Origin: Actinomadura graeca
Lineage (GTDB): Bacteria > Actinomycetota > Actinomycetes > Streptosporangiales > Streptosporangiaceae
Reading direction: 5' to 3'
NCBI RefSeq assembly: GCF_019175365.1
Contig: NZ_CP059572.1
Location: 6,510,001-6,574,000 of the forward strand
Length of the DNA: 64,000 nt
The notes under the pieces are model-generated. The model saw only the letters and a program-made list of their open reading frames with translations, did no database searches and had not been told where the DNA came from. The translations under genes were made by a program, and so were the position numbers. How positions within the stretch are numbered: the first letter of the stretch is position 1; the number at the start of each line of letters is the position of its first letter. Shown here in pieces: positions 1 through 10,251 of the stretch.

Positions 1-443
1 AGCTGCTCGAACGTGGCACGGGCCGCGTCGGAGCGCCATTCGTAGTCCGAGAGCCGCCGGATCGCCTGGGACGTGTCGTCCGGCAGCGTGTCCAGCTCCG
101 CCTCGCGCAGCCGCGCCTCGTCACTCGGATCGGGGAACAGCTCCGCGCGCTCTTGGCCGATGGCGGTGTCGAGCAGCGCGCGCGCCTGCTCCAGGGTGCC
201 GTCCAGGCGACCCCGGTTGCGGAGCGCGCGGCGCCGCTCCCGGACCTCACGGAGCAGGTCATCGAGCCCACGGCGGCCCTCCGCGCCGGGCAGGCCCCGC
301 CGCAGCAGCTCCCGCAGCGCGTCGTCGGGGCGGGTGCCGTCCAGCACCGAGTCGCCCATGGCGTCCAGGGCGTCGCGGACGTCGTACGGCGGGGCCAGCG
401 GATCGGGTCCGTCCTCGTACGCGCCGTAGCGGTAACCGCTCAT
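1..443 (-). CDS. VWA/CoxE-type protein, N-terminal part (runs off the window)
   Basis: Partial gene: the ATG lies at 441-443 on the minus strand with an SD (GGAGGG) five bases or so upstream, and about 147 codons are visible before the window ends. The visible part is charged and helical (it begins MSGYRYGAYEDGPDP and contains RRALRNRGRLDGTLEQAR). This resembles the N-terminal region of actinobacterial CoxE-like VWA proteins that are encoded with a MoxR/ChlI-like ATPase. The ATPase gene lies directly upstream, 24 bp away on the same strand, so the two form an operon. Such pairs act as metal-inserting or remodelling chaperones, with the VWA partner binding the substrate through a MIDAS metal site. 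The VWA domain itself is outside the window, so the family call rests on the N-terminus and the neighbour. Confidence 0.7.
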   Translation of the reverse strand, partial: MSGYRYGAYEDGPDPLAPPYDVRDALDAMGDSVLDGTRPDDALRELLRRGLPGAEGRRGLDDLLREVRERRRALRNRGRLDGTLEQARALLDTAIGQERAELFPDPSDEARLREAELDTLPDDTSQAIRRLSDYEWRSDAARATFEQ

Positions 444-467
444 CGACCCTCCTTGCCCGTGGAGACC

Positions 468-1889
468 TCAGGTGCGATAGGTGGCCGTCCCGTCGGCTCG
501 TCCATCGGAGACGTCCTTCGACAGACGCCTGGTGAGGAACAGCCCCTCCAGGGCGAACTCCAGCGCGGCCGCCGCCTGCCCGGGCGACTCCCCGCTCATG
601 CCCAGCCTTTCCATGATCTTGGCGAGCCCGGGGACCTGGCCGATTCGGCGCAGCAGCTCGGCCGCCGCGACCAGCTCGCCCGACTCGACCCGCTCGCCCG
701 AGTCGAACTTGTCCAGCAGCCCGGTCAGGTCGGCGGCGCCCAGCGTCCGCCGGTAGGTCTCGGCGACGGCCCGGCGCAGCAGGTGCTCCAGCACCTCCTG
801 CTCGCGGCCCTCCTCGCTGACCTCGAACTCCACCTTGCCCATCAGCGACGGCACGACCGCCGGCAGGTCGCAGACCCGCGCGACGGCGCGCTCCTCGCCG
901 GTGAGCGCGGCGCGCCGCACCGCCCCCGCCGCGACGGTCTCCGCGCCCGCGAGCGCGAACCGCGCCGACACGCCGGAGCGGGCGTCCACCGCCGTCGACT
1001 CCCGGACGAGGCGGGTGAACCGCCCGATCACCTCGACCAGGTGGTCGGGGACCTCCGCGGGCAACCCCGCGAGATCGGCGAAGTCGGCCTCCTGCCGGAT
1101 CAGGTCCAGCTCGGCCCGCAGTTCGAGGGGGTAGTGGGTGCGGATCTCCGCGCCGAAGCGGTCCTTCAGCGGCGTGATGATCCGGCCCCGGTTGGTGTAG
1201 TCCTCGGGGTTGGCGGACGCGACGAGCAGCACGTCCAGCGGCAGCCGCAGCGCGTACCCGCGGACCTGCACGTCCCGCTCCTCCAGTACGTTGAGCAGCG
1301 CCACCTGGATGCGCTCGGCGAGGTCGGGCAGCTCGTTGATGGAGAAGATCCCGCGGTTGGTGCGCGGGACGAGCCCGAAGTGGACGGTCTCGGGGTCGCC
1401 GAGCGTGCGGCCCTCGGCCACCTTGATCGGGTCGACGTCGCCGATGAGGTCGCCGACGCTGGTGTCGGGCGTGGCGAGCTTCTCGCCGTACCGCTCGTCC
1501 CGGTGCTTCCACGCGACCGGCAGGGCGTCGCCCTCGGCGGCGGCCAGGCGGCGGCAGCGCACGCACACCGGCCCGTACGGATGGTCGTTGATCTCGCAGC
1601 CGGCCACCACCGGGGTCCACTCGTCCAGCAGCCCGCCCAGGGTGCGGATCAGCCGCGTCTTGCCCTGGCCGCGCTCGCCCAGCAGCACCAGGTCGTGCCC
1701 CGCGAGCAGGGCGCGTTCCAGATGGGGGAGGACGGTGTCGTCGAATCCGAGGATCCCCGGGAACCGCGGCTCGCCGGCCCTCAGCCGGGCGAGCAGGTTG
1801 TGGCGGATCTCGGCCTTCACCGATCGCTGGACGTGACCGCTGGTGCGCAGATCGCCCAGTGTGGTCTCGCGAGGTGTGGATGAACGCAC
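468..1889 (-). CDS. MoxR/ChlI-like AAA+ ATPase
   Basis: 473 aa with a GTG start. Walker A GERGQGKT lies at residues 71-78, a Walker B-like segment (FSINELPDL) near 182-190, sensor-1 ASANPED at 224-230 and an arginine-finger region near 234-245. This is the layout of magnesium-chelatase subunit I/MoxR ATPases. An insert between Walker A and B carries C98, C109 and C112 (CVRC), which could bind zinc. The gene lies 24 bp upstream of the VWA partner in one operon, so the product probably remodels or metallates a client protein together with it. The client is not identifiable here. It is not a true chlorophyll-pathway chelatase, since no ChlD/ChlH or pigment genes are present. Confidence 0.85.
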   Translation of the reverse strand: MRSSTPRETTLGDLRTSGHVQRSVKAEIRHNLLARLRAGEPRFPGILGFDDTVLPHLERALLAGHDLVLLGERGQGKTRLIRTLGGLLDEWTPVVAGCEINDHPYGPVCVRCRRLAAAEGDALPVAWKHRDERYGEKLATPDTSVGDLIGDVDPIKVAEGRTLGDPETVHFGLVPRTNRGIFSINELPDLAERIQVALLNVLEERDVQVRGYALRLPLDVLLVASANPEDYTNRGRIITPLKDRFGAEIRTHYPLELRAELDLIRQEADFADLAGLPAEVPDHLVEVIGRFTRLVRESTAVDARSGVSARFALAGAETVAAGAVRRAALTGEERAVARVCDLPAVVPSLMGKVEFEVSEEGREQEVLEHLLRRAVAETYRRTLGAADLTGLLDKFDSGERVESGELVAAAELLRRIGQVPGLAKIMERLGMSGESPGQAAAALEFALEGLFLTRRLSKDVSDGRADGTATYRT

Positions 1890-1901
1890 GCGATCGACAT
1901 T

Positions 1902-1961
1902 ACGTCGCCGGTACGGGGAATCGCACCCTCACGCCGGTATTCGTCCCACGCCCGGCGACGT
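1902..1961. promoter_or_regulatory. Widely spaced inverted repeat in a divergent promoter region
   Basis: Perfect 10-bp arms ACGTCGCCGG (1902-1911) and CCGGCGACGT (1952-1961), 40 bp apart, lie between the divergent AAA+ ATPase and FIST genes. They could be two operator half-sites or the base of a hairpin. No regulator gene is adjacent. Confidence 0.35.
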
Positions 1962-2038
1962 GTTGGGTGTCCGGCGCGCGGCGGGGGAGACTGGAGATGT
2001 GAGGCGAGCCGGTGAACGCGGAGAGGGAGGCGGCGCCG

Positions 2039-3193
2039 ATGGCGCGATTCGGTGATGGCCTGGCCCTCGGCCCGGACCTGACCAGCGCGGCCGGGTCCGC
2101 GGTCGAGCAGGCCCTGGCGCCGCTGAGCGCGGCACCGGACCTGGTGTGCGTGTTCGTCCGCGGCGACGACCCCGACGAGGTGGCGGCCGCGGCGCGGCAC
2201 GCCGCCGCGGCCGCCGCGCCCGCGCTGGTGCTCGGGTGCAGCGCGTCCGGCGTCATCGGCGCGGGCCGCGGCGTCGAGGAGACGGGCGCGGTCAGCGCGT
2301 GGGCGGCGGTGCTGCCCGGCGCGCGGCTGGAGCCGTACCGGCTGGAGACGCTCAAGGCCGAGGACCGGCTGATCGTCGTCGGGATGCCGGAGGGTCGGCC
2401 CGACGACGTGGTGGCCGTGCTGCTCGCCGACCCGTTCAGCTTCCCGGTGGACGCGTTCGTGGAGCGCTCGGACGACGCCCTGCCCGGCCTGCCGCTCGTC
2501 GGCGGCCTCGCGGGCGGCGAGGAGCGCGGCGAGACCCGGCTGTTCGTCGGGGGCGACGTCTACGACGACGGCGCGGTCGGGGTGGTGATCGGCGGCGACG
2601 TGGCCGCCGCCACCGTGGTCAGCCAGGGCGCCCGCCCGATCGGGCCCGACATGGTCGTGACGCGGGCCGACGAGAACGTCCTCTACGAGCTGGCGGGCGT
2701 CCCGGCGCTGGAGAAGCTGGAGCAGATCGTCGTGGGGCTGCCCGAGGAGGACCAGGAGCTCGCCGGGCAGGGGCTGCTCATCGGCGTGGCCATGGACGAG
2801 TACGCCGACGAGCACGAGCACGGCGACTTCCTCGTCCGCGGGGTGGTGGGCGCCGACACCGACAGCGGCGCCATCGCGATCGGCGACGTCGTGGAGGTCG
2901 GGCGGACCGTCCGCTTCCAGGTCCGCGACGCGGGCGCCGCCGAGGAGGACCTCGCCGCGCTCCTGGAGCGGTTCGACCTCGCGCCCGTCGAGGGCGCGCT
3001 GCTGTTCTCCTGCAACGGGCGCGGCCAGGCGATGTTCCCCGACTCCGACCACGACGCGAAGGTGCTCGACCGCGCGTTCGGGCCCGCGGGCATCGGCGGG
3101 TTCTTCGCCTCGGGCGAGATCGGCCCCGTCGCGGGACGCAACCACGTGCACGGGTTCACCGCGTCCATCCTGGCGTTCGGGCGGCCCGCGTGA
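2039..3193 (+). CDS. FIST N/FIST C domain sensory protein
   Basis: 384 aa from the ATG at 2039, which has an SD (GAGAGGGAGG, 2021-2030) eight bases upstream; an in-frame GTG at 2012 is a poorer start. The N-terminal half (VCVFVRGDD, LVLGCSASGVIG) and C-terminal half (LLFSCNGRGQAMF, IGGFFASGEIGP) match the FIST N and FIST C domains. These domains are thought to sense small ligands such as amino acids and usually couple to signalling proteins. This copy is stand-alone and cytoplasmic, with no transmembrane segment or output domain. It overlaps the following kinase gene by 4 bp (GTGA), so the two are translationally coupled. The ligand is unknown. Confidence 0.85.
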   Translation: MARFGDGLALGPDLTSAAGSAVEQALAPLSAAPDLVCVFVRGDDPDEVAAAARHAAAAAAPALVLGCSASGVIGAGRGVEETGAVSAWAAVLPGARLEPYRLETLKAEDRLIVVGMPEGRPDDVVAVLLADPFSFPVDAFVERSDDALPGLPLVGGLAGGEERGETRLFVGGDVYDDGAVGVVIGGDVAAATVVSQGARPIGPDMVVTRADENVLYELAGVPALEKLEQIVVGLPEEDQELAGQGLLIGVAMDEYADEHEHGDFLVRGVVGADTDSGAIAIGDVVEVGRTVRFQVRDAGAAEEDLAALLERFDLAPVEGALLFSCNGRGQAMFPDSDHDAKVLDRAFGPAGIGGFFASGEIGPVAGRNHVHGFTASILAFGRPA

Positions 3194-4173
3194 CCGACCC
3201 CGCCGCGCCCGGCCAGGCGCCCGTCCTCGCCGTCGACATCGGCGGGACGAAGATGGCCGCGGCGCTCGTCGAGCCCGGCGGCCGCGTCGCCGCCTACGAC
3301 CGCGTCGCCACCCCCGACGGCCCCGCCCCGGACGGGACGGCGCTGGACGCCGAGGGCCTGTGGCGGACCCTGGAGGCGCTGCTGGGCAAGCTCGCCGCCG
3401 ACGCGGGCGACCCGCCCCTCGCCGGGGTCGGCGCCGGCTGCGGCGGCCCGATGACCTGGCCCGGCGCCGAGGTGTCCCCGCTCAACATCCCCGCCTGGCG
3501 GGGGTTCCCGCTGCGCGCGCGGCTCCGCGACCGGTACCCGGGGCTGCCCGTCCGCGTCCACAACGACGCCATCTGCGTCGCGATCGGCGAGCACTGGCGC
3601 GGCGCGGGACGCGGCCGCGGCAACGTCCTCGGGATGGTGGTGTCGACGGGCGTCGGCGGCGGCCTCGTCCTCGGCGGGCGGCTCGTCGACGGCGCCAGCG
3701 GCAACGCCGGGCACATCGGCCACGTCGTCGTCGACCCCGACGGGCCGCCCTGCGAATGCGGGGGGCGGGGCTGCCTGGAGGCCGTCGCGCGCGGCCCCGG
3801 CCTCGTCGCGTGGGCGCAGGAGCAGGGCTGGCGTCCCGGGAGCCCGGACGTGACCGGCATCGAGCTGGCCGCCGACGCCCGCCGCGGCCACCCCGTCGCC
3901 GTCGCCGCGATGCGCCGCGCCGGCCACGCCATCGGCGTCGCGGTCGCGTCCGCCACCCACCTGTGCGACCTGGAGGTGACGGCGATCGGCGGCGGCGTCT
4001 CCCAGGCGGGCGCGCTGCTGTTCGACCCGCTGGAGGAGGCGTTCCGCGCGCACGCGCGGATGGACTTCGCGCGCAGGGTCCGGATCGTCCCTGCCGCCCT
4101 CGGCCAGACCGCGGGCCTGATCGGCGCCGCCGCCCTGGTCTTCGCAGGTGACCGCTACTGGAGCGCCGACTGA
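3190..4173 (+). CDS. ROK-family sugar kinase
   Basis: 327 aa; the GTG at 3190 overlaps the FIST stop codon (GTGA). The ATP-binding motif DIGGTK is at residues 16-21, the catalytic-region NDA follows RVHNDA, and the ROK zinc-type cluster is CECGGRGC. The motif normally reading G-E-I/L-G-H is GNAGHIGH here, so the usual sugar-contacting Glu is replaced by His. The rest supports an ATP-dependent hexose kinase such as a glucokinase-type enzyme. There is no N-terminal winged helix, so it is not a ROK repressor. Because of the Glu-to-His change, substrate and activity are uncertain. Confidence 0.85.
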   Translation: MTDPAAPGQAPVLAVDIGGTKMAAALVEPGGRVAAYDRVATPDGPAPDGTALDAEGLWRTLEALLGKLAADAGDPPLAGVGAGCGGPMTWPGAEVSPLNIPAWRGFPLRARLRDRYPGLPVRVHNDAICVAIGEHWRGAGRGRGNVLGMVVSTGVGGGLVLGGRLVDGASGNAGHIGHVVVDPDGPPCECGGRGCLEAVARGPGLVAWAQEQGWRPGSPDVTGIELAADARRGHPVAVAAMRRAGHAIGVAVASATHLCDLEVTAIGGGVSQAGALLFDPLEEAFRAHARMDFARRVRIVPAALGQTAGLIGAAALVFAGDRYWSAD

Positions 4174-4198
4174 TCAAGGTCATGGGAAGATCGGGGCT

Positions 4199-5419
4199 AT
4201 GACCCTCGTCAGCGTCGACGACGTCCGGGCCGCGCGTGAGCTGCTCCGTGACGTGGCCGTCACCACCCCCCTGATCCGCTCGCGGGTCCTGTCGGAGGCC
4301 ATCGGCGGGCCCGTCCTGCTGAAGTGCGAGAACCTCCAGCGCACCGGATCGTTCAAGATCCGCGGCGCGTACGTGCGGATCGCCCGGCTCGGCGACGCCG
4401 AACGGGCCCGCGGCGTCGTCGCGGCCAGTGCGGGCAACCACGCGCAGGGCGTCGCGCTGGCGGCGTCCATGCTCGGCTGCAAGGCGACGGTCTTCATGCC
4501 GGCGGGCGCGCCGCTGCCGAAGGTCGCCGCGACCCGCGGATACGGCGCCGACGTGGTCTTCCCGGGCCCGACCGTGGACGACTGCCTGGTCGCCGCCGAG
4601 GAGTACGCCGCCGAGCGCGGCGCCGTCCTGATCCACCCGTTCGACCATCCGGACGTGGTCGCCGGGCAGGCCACCATCGGGCTGGAGATCCTCGACCAGT
4701 GCCCCGACGCCCGGACCGTGGTGGGCGCCGTCGGCGGCGGCGGGCTGATGTCGGGCATCGCCGTCGCGCTCAAGGGCGTCGCGAAGGAGACCGGCGGCCA
4801 CGACGTGAAGGTGGTCGGCGCGCAGGCCAAGCGGGCGGCGGCGTTCCCCGCCTCGCTCGCCGCGGGCCGCCCCACCCGCGTCGAGATCGAGGCCACGATG
4901 GCGGACGGCATCGCCGTCGGACGCCCCGGCGACCTCACCTTCGACCTGTTCACCGAGCTCGTCGACGCGGTCGTCACCGTGACCGAGGAGTCGATCTCGC
5001 AGGCGCTGCTGCTCTGCCTCGAACGTGCCAAGCAGGTCGTCGAACCGGCGGGCGCCGCCGGTGTCGCGGCGCTGCTGGAACACTCCTACGCCGTCCGGAC
5101 GCCCGTGGTGGTGCTGCTGTCGGGCGGCAACATCGACCCGCTGCTGCTGTCGAAGGTGCTGCGCCACGGCCTGGCGGGCACCGGCCGCTACCTCGTCGTC
5201 CGGTGCCGGTTGAAGGACCGCCCGGGCGCCCTCGTGACGCTGCTCAGCGAGCTGGCCGAACTCGGCGTCAACGTCCTGGACGTCATGCACGAGCGCGTCG
5301 CCGCGCGTCTGCACGTCGAGGAGGCCGAGGTCCTGATGCACCTGGAGACCCGCGGCGCCGACCACTCCGAGGACGTCATCGGCCGCCTGCGCGAGAAGGG
5401 TTACACGATCAGCAGCTGA
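4199..5419 (+). CDS. ilvA: Threonine ammonia-lyase (threonine dehydratase)
   Basis: 406 aa from the ATG at 4199; an upstream in-frame ATG at 4148 lies inside the ROK gene. It is a PLP enzyme that deaminates threonine to 2-oxobutanoate, feeding isoleucine synthesis or threonine breakdown. The PLP lysine is K53 in GSFKIRGAY, followed by SAGNHAQG (77-84) and the phosphate-binding glycine loop GGGGLMSG (about 179-186). A single ACT regulatory domain occupies residues from about 330 to the end. Length and the single ACT domain match the short actinobacterial form rather than the 510-aa enterobacterial IlvA with two ACT-like domains. It lies 25 bp after the ROK gene and ends at a strong terminator. 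Confidence 0.93.
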   Translation: MTLVSVDDVRAARELLRDVAVTTPLIRSRVLSEAIGGPVLLKCENLQRTGSFKIRGAYVRIARLGDAERARGVVAASAGNHAQGVALAASMLGCKATVFMPAGAPLPKVAATRGYGADVVFPGPTVDDCLVAAEEYAAERGAVLIHPFDHPDVVAGQATIGLEILDQCPDARTVVGAVGGGGLMSGIAVALKGVAKETGGHDVKVVGAQAKRAAAFPASLAAGRPTRVEIEATMADGIAVGRPGDLTFDLFTELVDAVVTVTEESISQALLLCLERAKQVVEPAGAAGVAALLEHSYAVRTPVVVLLSGGNIDPLLLSKVLRHGLAGTGRYLVVRCRLKDRPGALVTLLSELAELGVNVLDVMHERVAARLHVEEAEVLMHLETRGADHSEDVIGRLREKGYTISS

Positions 5420-5464
5420 TCCGGCCCCGGCGCGGCGATGCGAGGACGTCCTCGCTCGGCGTTC

Positions 5465-5505
5465 GGCCCGCGTGAGGCTCGTTTCCGCGTCGCCTCACGC
5501 GGGCC
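5465..5505. terminator. Bidirectional terminator hairpin
   Basis: Perfect 14-bp stem GGCCCGCGTGAGGC (5465-5478) with GCCTCACGCGGGCC (5492-5505) and a 13-base loop. It lies between ilvA (plus) and the convergent M1 peptidase gene (minus), so it can serve both. Confidence 0.8.
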
Positions 5506-5552
5506 GGTGGCGTGCGCGTGGTGGCCGGGGTCCTTGGCACGGACTCGTGCGG

Positions 5553-6989
5553 TCAACTCCCCTTCGGGTGGCTGAGCGGGGGCTTGCCCTCGGAGTAGAG
5601 CCAGGTCGTGGCCCACGTGCGCAGGCTCCGGTGCGAGAGCCGCTCGGCGAAGCGGACGAAGTCCTCGGTCGAGGCGTTGCCGTGCCGGTAGGCGGCGGGC
5701 CACGCCTTGAGCAGCCGGTAGAACGTCTTGTCGCCGATGGTGCGGCGCAGGGTGTGGATGGCCATGGCGCCACGGTCGTAGACGAGGCCGTCGAAGATGC
5801 CGTCGCGGCCCGGGTCGGAGACCTTGCCCTTCCACAGCGAGCTGGTCGGCGGCGCCGAGAACGCGTCGTCGAAGCTCTTCTGGACGGGGATGCCGGAGAA
5901 CTTCTCCGAGTACAGCCACTCGGAGTAGGTCGCGAAGCCCTCGTTCAGCCAGATGTCGGCCCACCGCTTGGGCGAGACCGTGTCGCCGAACCACTGGTGG
6001 CCCAGCTCGTGCGCGAGCAGGGTCCCGCTCGGGATGGCGCCGCCGCGGCGCATGTCGTACACGGGGCGGCTCTGCGTCTCCAGCGCGTAGTCGATGCCCG
6101 CCTTGACGGCGATCCCGCCAGTGGCGGTGAACGGGTAGCGGCCGTACAGGGACGACTGGAAGTCGGTGACCTGCGCGGTCTGGTCGAGGAACTGCTTCGC
6201 GAGGTCCGGGCCGATGCCGAGGACCTTGTCGGTGGCGGTCAGGTTCGGGACGCCGCCGCGGGTGCGTCCGGTGAGGACGTCGAACCTCCCGATCGCGAGC
6301 ATGGACAGCTCGCTGGCCATCGGATCGCGGACCTCCCAGCGCGCCGTCGTCCAGCCGTTCCGGGTGCGGCTGCCCGCGGGATTGCCGTTGGCGAGGGCCG
6401 TGATGCCCTTGGGCGTGGTCAGGACGAAGGTGTAGGTCGCCTTGTCGGTCGGGTGGTCGTTCACGGGGAAGACCGTGGCCGCGCCCGTCGGCTGGTTCAG
6501 CATGACGGCGCCGTCCGGCGTCGGCACCCACCCGGACGTGCCGAGCGCCGGGTCCTGCACGGTCTGCGGGACGCCCGAGTACGCGACGGTCACGGTGAAG
6601 CGGTGGTTCTTGCGCAGCCCCTTGCGCGGCGTGATGACCAGCTCCTGCGCGCCCGTCCGCGCGTAGGACGCCGTGCGGCCGTTCACCCTCAGCGAGGAGA
6701 TCTTCAGGGGGCCGAGAAAGTCCAGGTCGAAACGGGAAAGGTTCTGGGTGGCCCGCGCGGTGATCCGGGTGATCGCCGTGATGGCCTTCGTCTTCGGGTC
6801 GTACTTCAGGCCGATGCCGTAATGGGCGACGTCGTAGCCGCCGTTGCCCATATCGGGGAAGTACGGGTCCCCGGCGCCGGGGGCACCGGGGGTGAAATGG
6901 CCGGCGGCGTCGGCGGGCGCGGCCGGCACGAGCAGGCCCGCGGCGACGCTCAGCGCGACGGCGGACAGCGCTTTGGGGGTTCTGGTCAT
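5553..6989 (-). CDS. Secreted M1-family metallopeptidase (copy A)
   Basis: 478 aa from the ATG at 6989, which is preceded by GAGGACGAGG; an ATG six codons upstream (7007) is possible. A signal peptide covers about residues 1-28, ending near PADA-AG. The M1 zinc-site HELGH is at about 327-331, followed by the third ligand Glu in WLNEGFATYSEW (about 350). It is an aminopeptidase N-like exopeptidase acting outside the cell. It is shorter than classical 850-aa PepN and lacks the large helical C-terminal domain. It is one of three tandem paralogues, all on the minus strand, that share the N-terminal motif NGGYDVAHY. It probably releases amino acids from extracellular peptides; substrate preference cannot be read. 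Confidence 0.9.
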   Translation of the reverse strand: MTRTPKALSAVALSVAAGLLVPAAPADAAGHFTPGAPGAGDPYFPDMGNGGYDVAHYGIGLKYDPKTKAITAITRITARATQNLSRFDLDFLGPLKISSLRVNGRTASYARTGAQELVITPRKGLRKNHRFTVTVAYSGVPQTVQDPALGTSGWVPTPDGAVMLNQPTGAATVFPVNDHPTDKATYTFVLTTPKGITALANGNPAGSRTRNGWTTARWEVRDPMASELSMLAIGRFDVLTGRTRGGVPNLTATDKVLGIGPDLAKQFLDQTAQVTDFQSSLYGRYPFTATGGIAVKAGIDYALETQSRPVYDMRRGGAIPSGTLLAHELGHQWFGDTVSPKRWADIWLNEGFATYSEWLYSEKFSGIPVQKSFDDAFSAPPTSSLWKGKVSDPGRDGIFDGLVYDRGAMAIHTLRRTIGDKTFYRLLKAWPAAYRHGNASTEDFVRFAERLSHRSLRTWATTWLYSEGKPPLSHPKGS

Positions 6990-7106
6990 GGACCTCGTCC
7001 TCGTCATGAAGCCATAGAATTTCTGGTGGGCTGCGGGTTCGCAAGAGCGATCCGCCCTAGGAGCGACCGGCCCGGTGTGGAATTGTCGGATAAGTCCGGT
7101 TGTAGA

Positions 7107-8504
7107 TCACCACTTCTCCGGTTTCCCCGGGGTGAACAGCCACGCGGTGAACAGGGTTCCGAGCTTCTTGCCGGAAACGCGCTCGGCATGCGCGATGAAC
7201 TGGGACGTCGTCGCCGACGAGTCGCGCCGCGCGTCCGCCCACGTCCGCAGGATCGAGAAGAAGGCCGGGTCACCGACGCGGTCGCGCAGGGCCTGGAGGC
7301 ACATCGCGCCGCGGACGTAGACCGAAAAGCCGAACAGGTGCCTCGCGCCGGGGTCGCCCGGCGGCGGGACGAAGACCGGGGAGCCCGCCGGCTGCGCGTG
7401 GTAGCGCTGGAAGATCTTCTTGGCGGAGTCCTTGCCGCCGTGTTCGCGCCACAGCCACTCGGCGTAGGTGGCGAAGCCCTCGTTCAGCCAGATGTCGCGC
7501 CACTCGTGGACGCTGACGCTGTCGCCGAACCACTGGTGCGCCATCTCGTGGGCGACGAAGTCGTCGTCCGGGACGAAGCCGCCGTAGACGGGCCGCTCCT
7601 GCGTCTCCAGCCCGTAGTCGAGACGGACGTCGTCCACGATCCCGCCCGCCGTCGCGAACGGGTACGGGCCGAAGACGCTCGACGCCCAGGTCAGCGCCTT
7701 GACGGTGCGGCTCTCCAGCTCCTTGGCGGACGCCGCGAACTTCGGGTCCACCGCCGTGATCACGGGGATGCGCCCGGCCATGGTCTCGCGCACCTGGAAG
7801 GAGCCGATCGCGACCGTGGCGAGGTAGGTCGCCATGGGCGACCGCTCGTCCCACCGGTAGGTGGTGGTGGCGCCGTCCTGGACGGTGGGGCCCGGCGTGC
7901 CGTTGGCGAGGGCCCGCAGGCCCTTCGGGACGGTGACGCGGAACGACCAGGTGGCCTTGTCGCGGGGATGGTCGTTGACGGGCAGCCACGTCGGCGCGCC
8001 GTCCGGCTCGGCCACGACGAGCGCGCCGTCCTTGGACGGAACCCACCCGTACGTCCCGGCGCCCTGCTTCCGGACGGGCCCCGGCCTGCCCGCGTACCGG
8101 ACGATGGTCGTGAACGTCCGGCCGTCGGGAATGGCCGCGCCGGGGGTGACGGTGAGTTCCTGGCCCGCGCGCGTGTACGGGGCGGACCGTCCGTCGACGG
8201 TCACGCCGACGATCCGGGGGCCGCTGTAGTCGAGGTTGAACGCCGACAGGTCCTGCGTGGCACGCGCGGTCACCGCGATCGTGGCGTCCACCTCGCCGGT
8301 CCGCGGCCCGGCGTAGGCCAGCGCGACGTCGTAGTGGGCGACGTCGTAGCCGCCGTTCCCGGCGCCGGGGAAGTAGGCGTCGCCGATCCCGGCGGCGCCC
8401 GGTGCGCCGGGCGGCCCGTCCGCCGTGGCGGAGGCGCCGTGCGCCGACACCAGCAGGGTCGCGGCGGCCAGCGCCGTGGTCATCCGTCCAGGTGGGCCGC
8501 TCAC
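7107..8504 (-). CDS. Secreted M1-family metallopeptidase (copy B)
   Basis: 465 aa from the GTG at 8504; an in-frame ATG at 8483 (start of MTTALAAATLLVS) is equally possible and gives a cleaner signal peptide. Zinc ligands HEMAH are at 319-323 and the third ligand E342 is in LNEGFATYAEW. It has the same short architecture as copies A and C: a beta-sandwich N-domain followed by the thermolysin-like domain. The signal peptide ends near residue 26 (SATA). It lies about 100 bp from each neighbouring copy, consistent with tandem duplication followed by divergence. It is expected to act as an extracellular aminopeptidase. Confidence 0.9.
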   Translation of the reverse strand: MSGPPGRMTTALAAATLLVSAHGASATADGPPGAPGAAGIGDAYFPGAGNGGYDVAHYDVALAYAGPRTGEVDATIAVTARATQDLSAFNLDYSGPRIVGVTVDGRSAPYTRAGQELTVTPGAAIPDGRTFTTIVRYAGRPGPVRKQGAGTYGWVPSKDGALVVAEPDGAPTWLPVNDHPRDKATWSFRVTVPKGLRALANGTPGPTVQDGATTTYRWDERSPMATYLATVAIGSFQVRETMAGRIPVITAVDPKFAASAKELESRTVKALTWASSVFGPYPFATAGGIVDDVRLDYGLETQERPVYGGFVPDDDFVAHEMAHQWFGDSVSVHEWRDIWLNEGFATYAEWLWREHGGKDSAKKIFQRYHAQPAGSPVFVPPPGDPGARHLFGFSVYVRGAMCLQALRDRVGDPAFFSILRTWADARRDSSATTSQFIAHAERVSGKKLGTLFTAWLFTPGKPEKW

Positions 8505-8597
8505 GGGCAGATCATGGCCCGGCCACGTCCCGGAGGCGTGCCGCCCGGCCGTGCTTGACCGTGTCCTTGCCCGTTCTTCACCCGCCCCGGACGGTCC

Positions 8598-10190
<1,593 letters not shown>

Positions 10191-10251
10191 ACCGACCAGC
10201 CTGCCCGTGATCGGGCACGCTGGGCAACTCGGAAGGACAGGCTCAACCGCC

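Noticed and set aside
153..1883. Long ORF opposite the AAA+ ATPase and similar 300-1000 aa ORFs antisense to real genes (for example 5472-8558 and 57555-59570)
   Set aside because: High-GC genes create long open shadow frames. These have no SD, compositions rich in Arg/Gly/Pro, and the opposite strand carries recognisable domains.
468..1889. Magnesium chelatase for chlorophyll synthesis
   Set aside because: The ATPase core is ChlI-like, but no pigment genes are present and the VWA partner is of the CoxE type.
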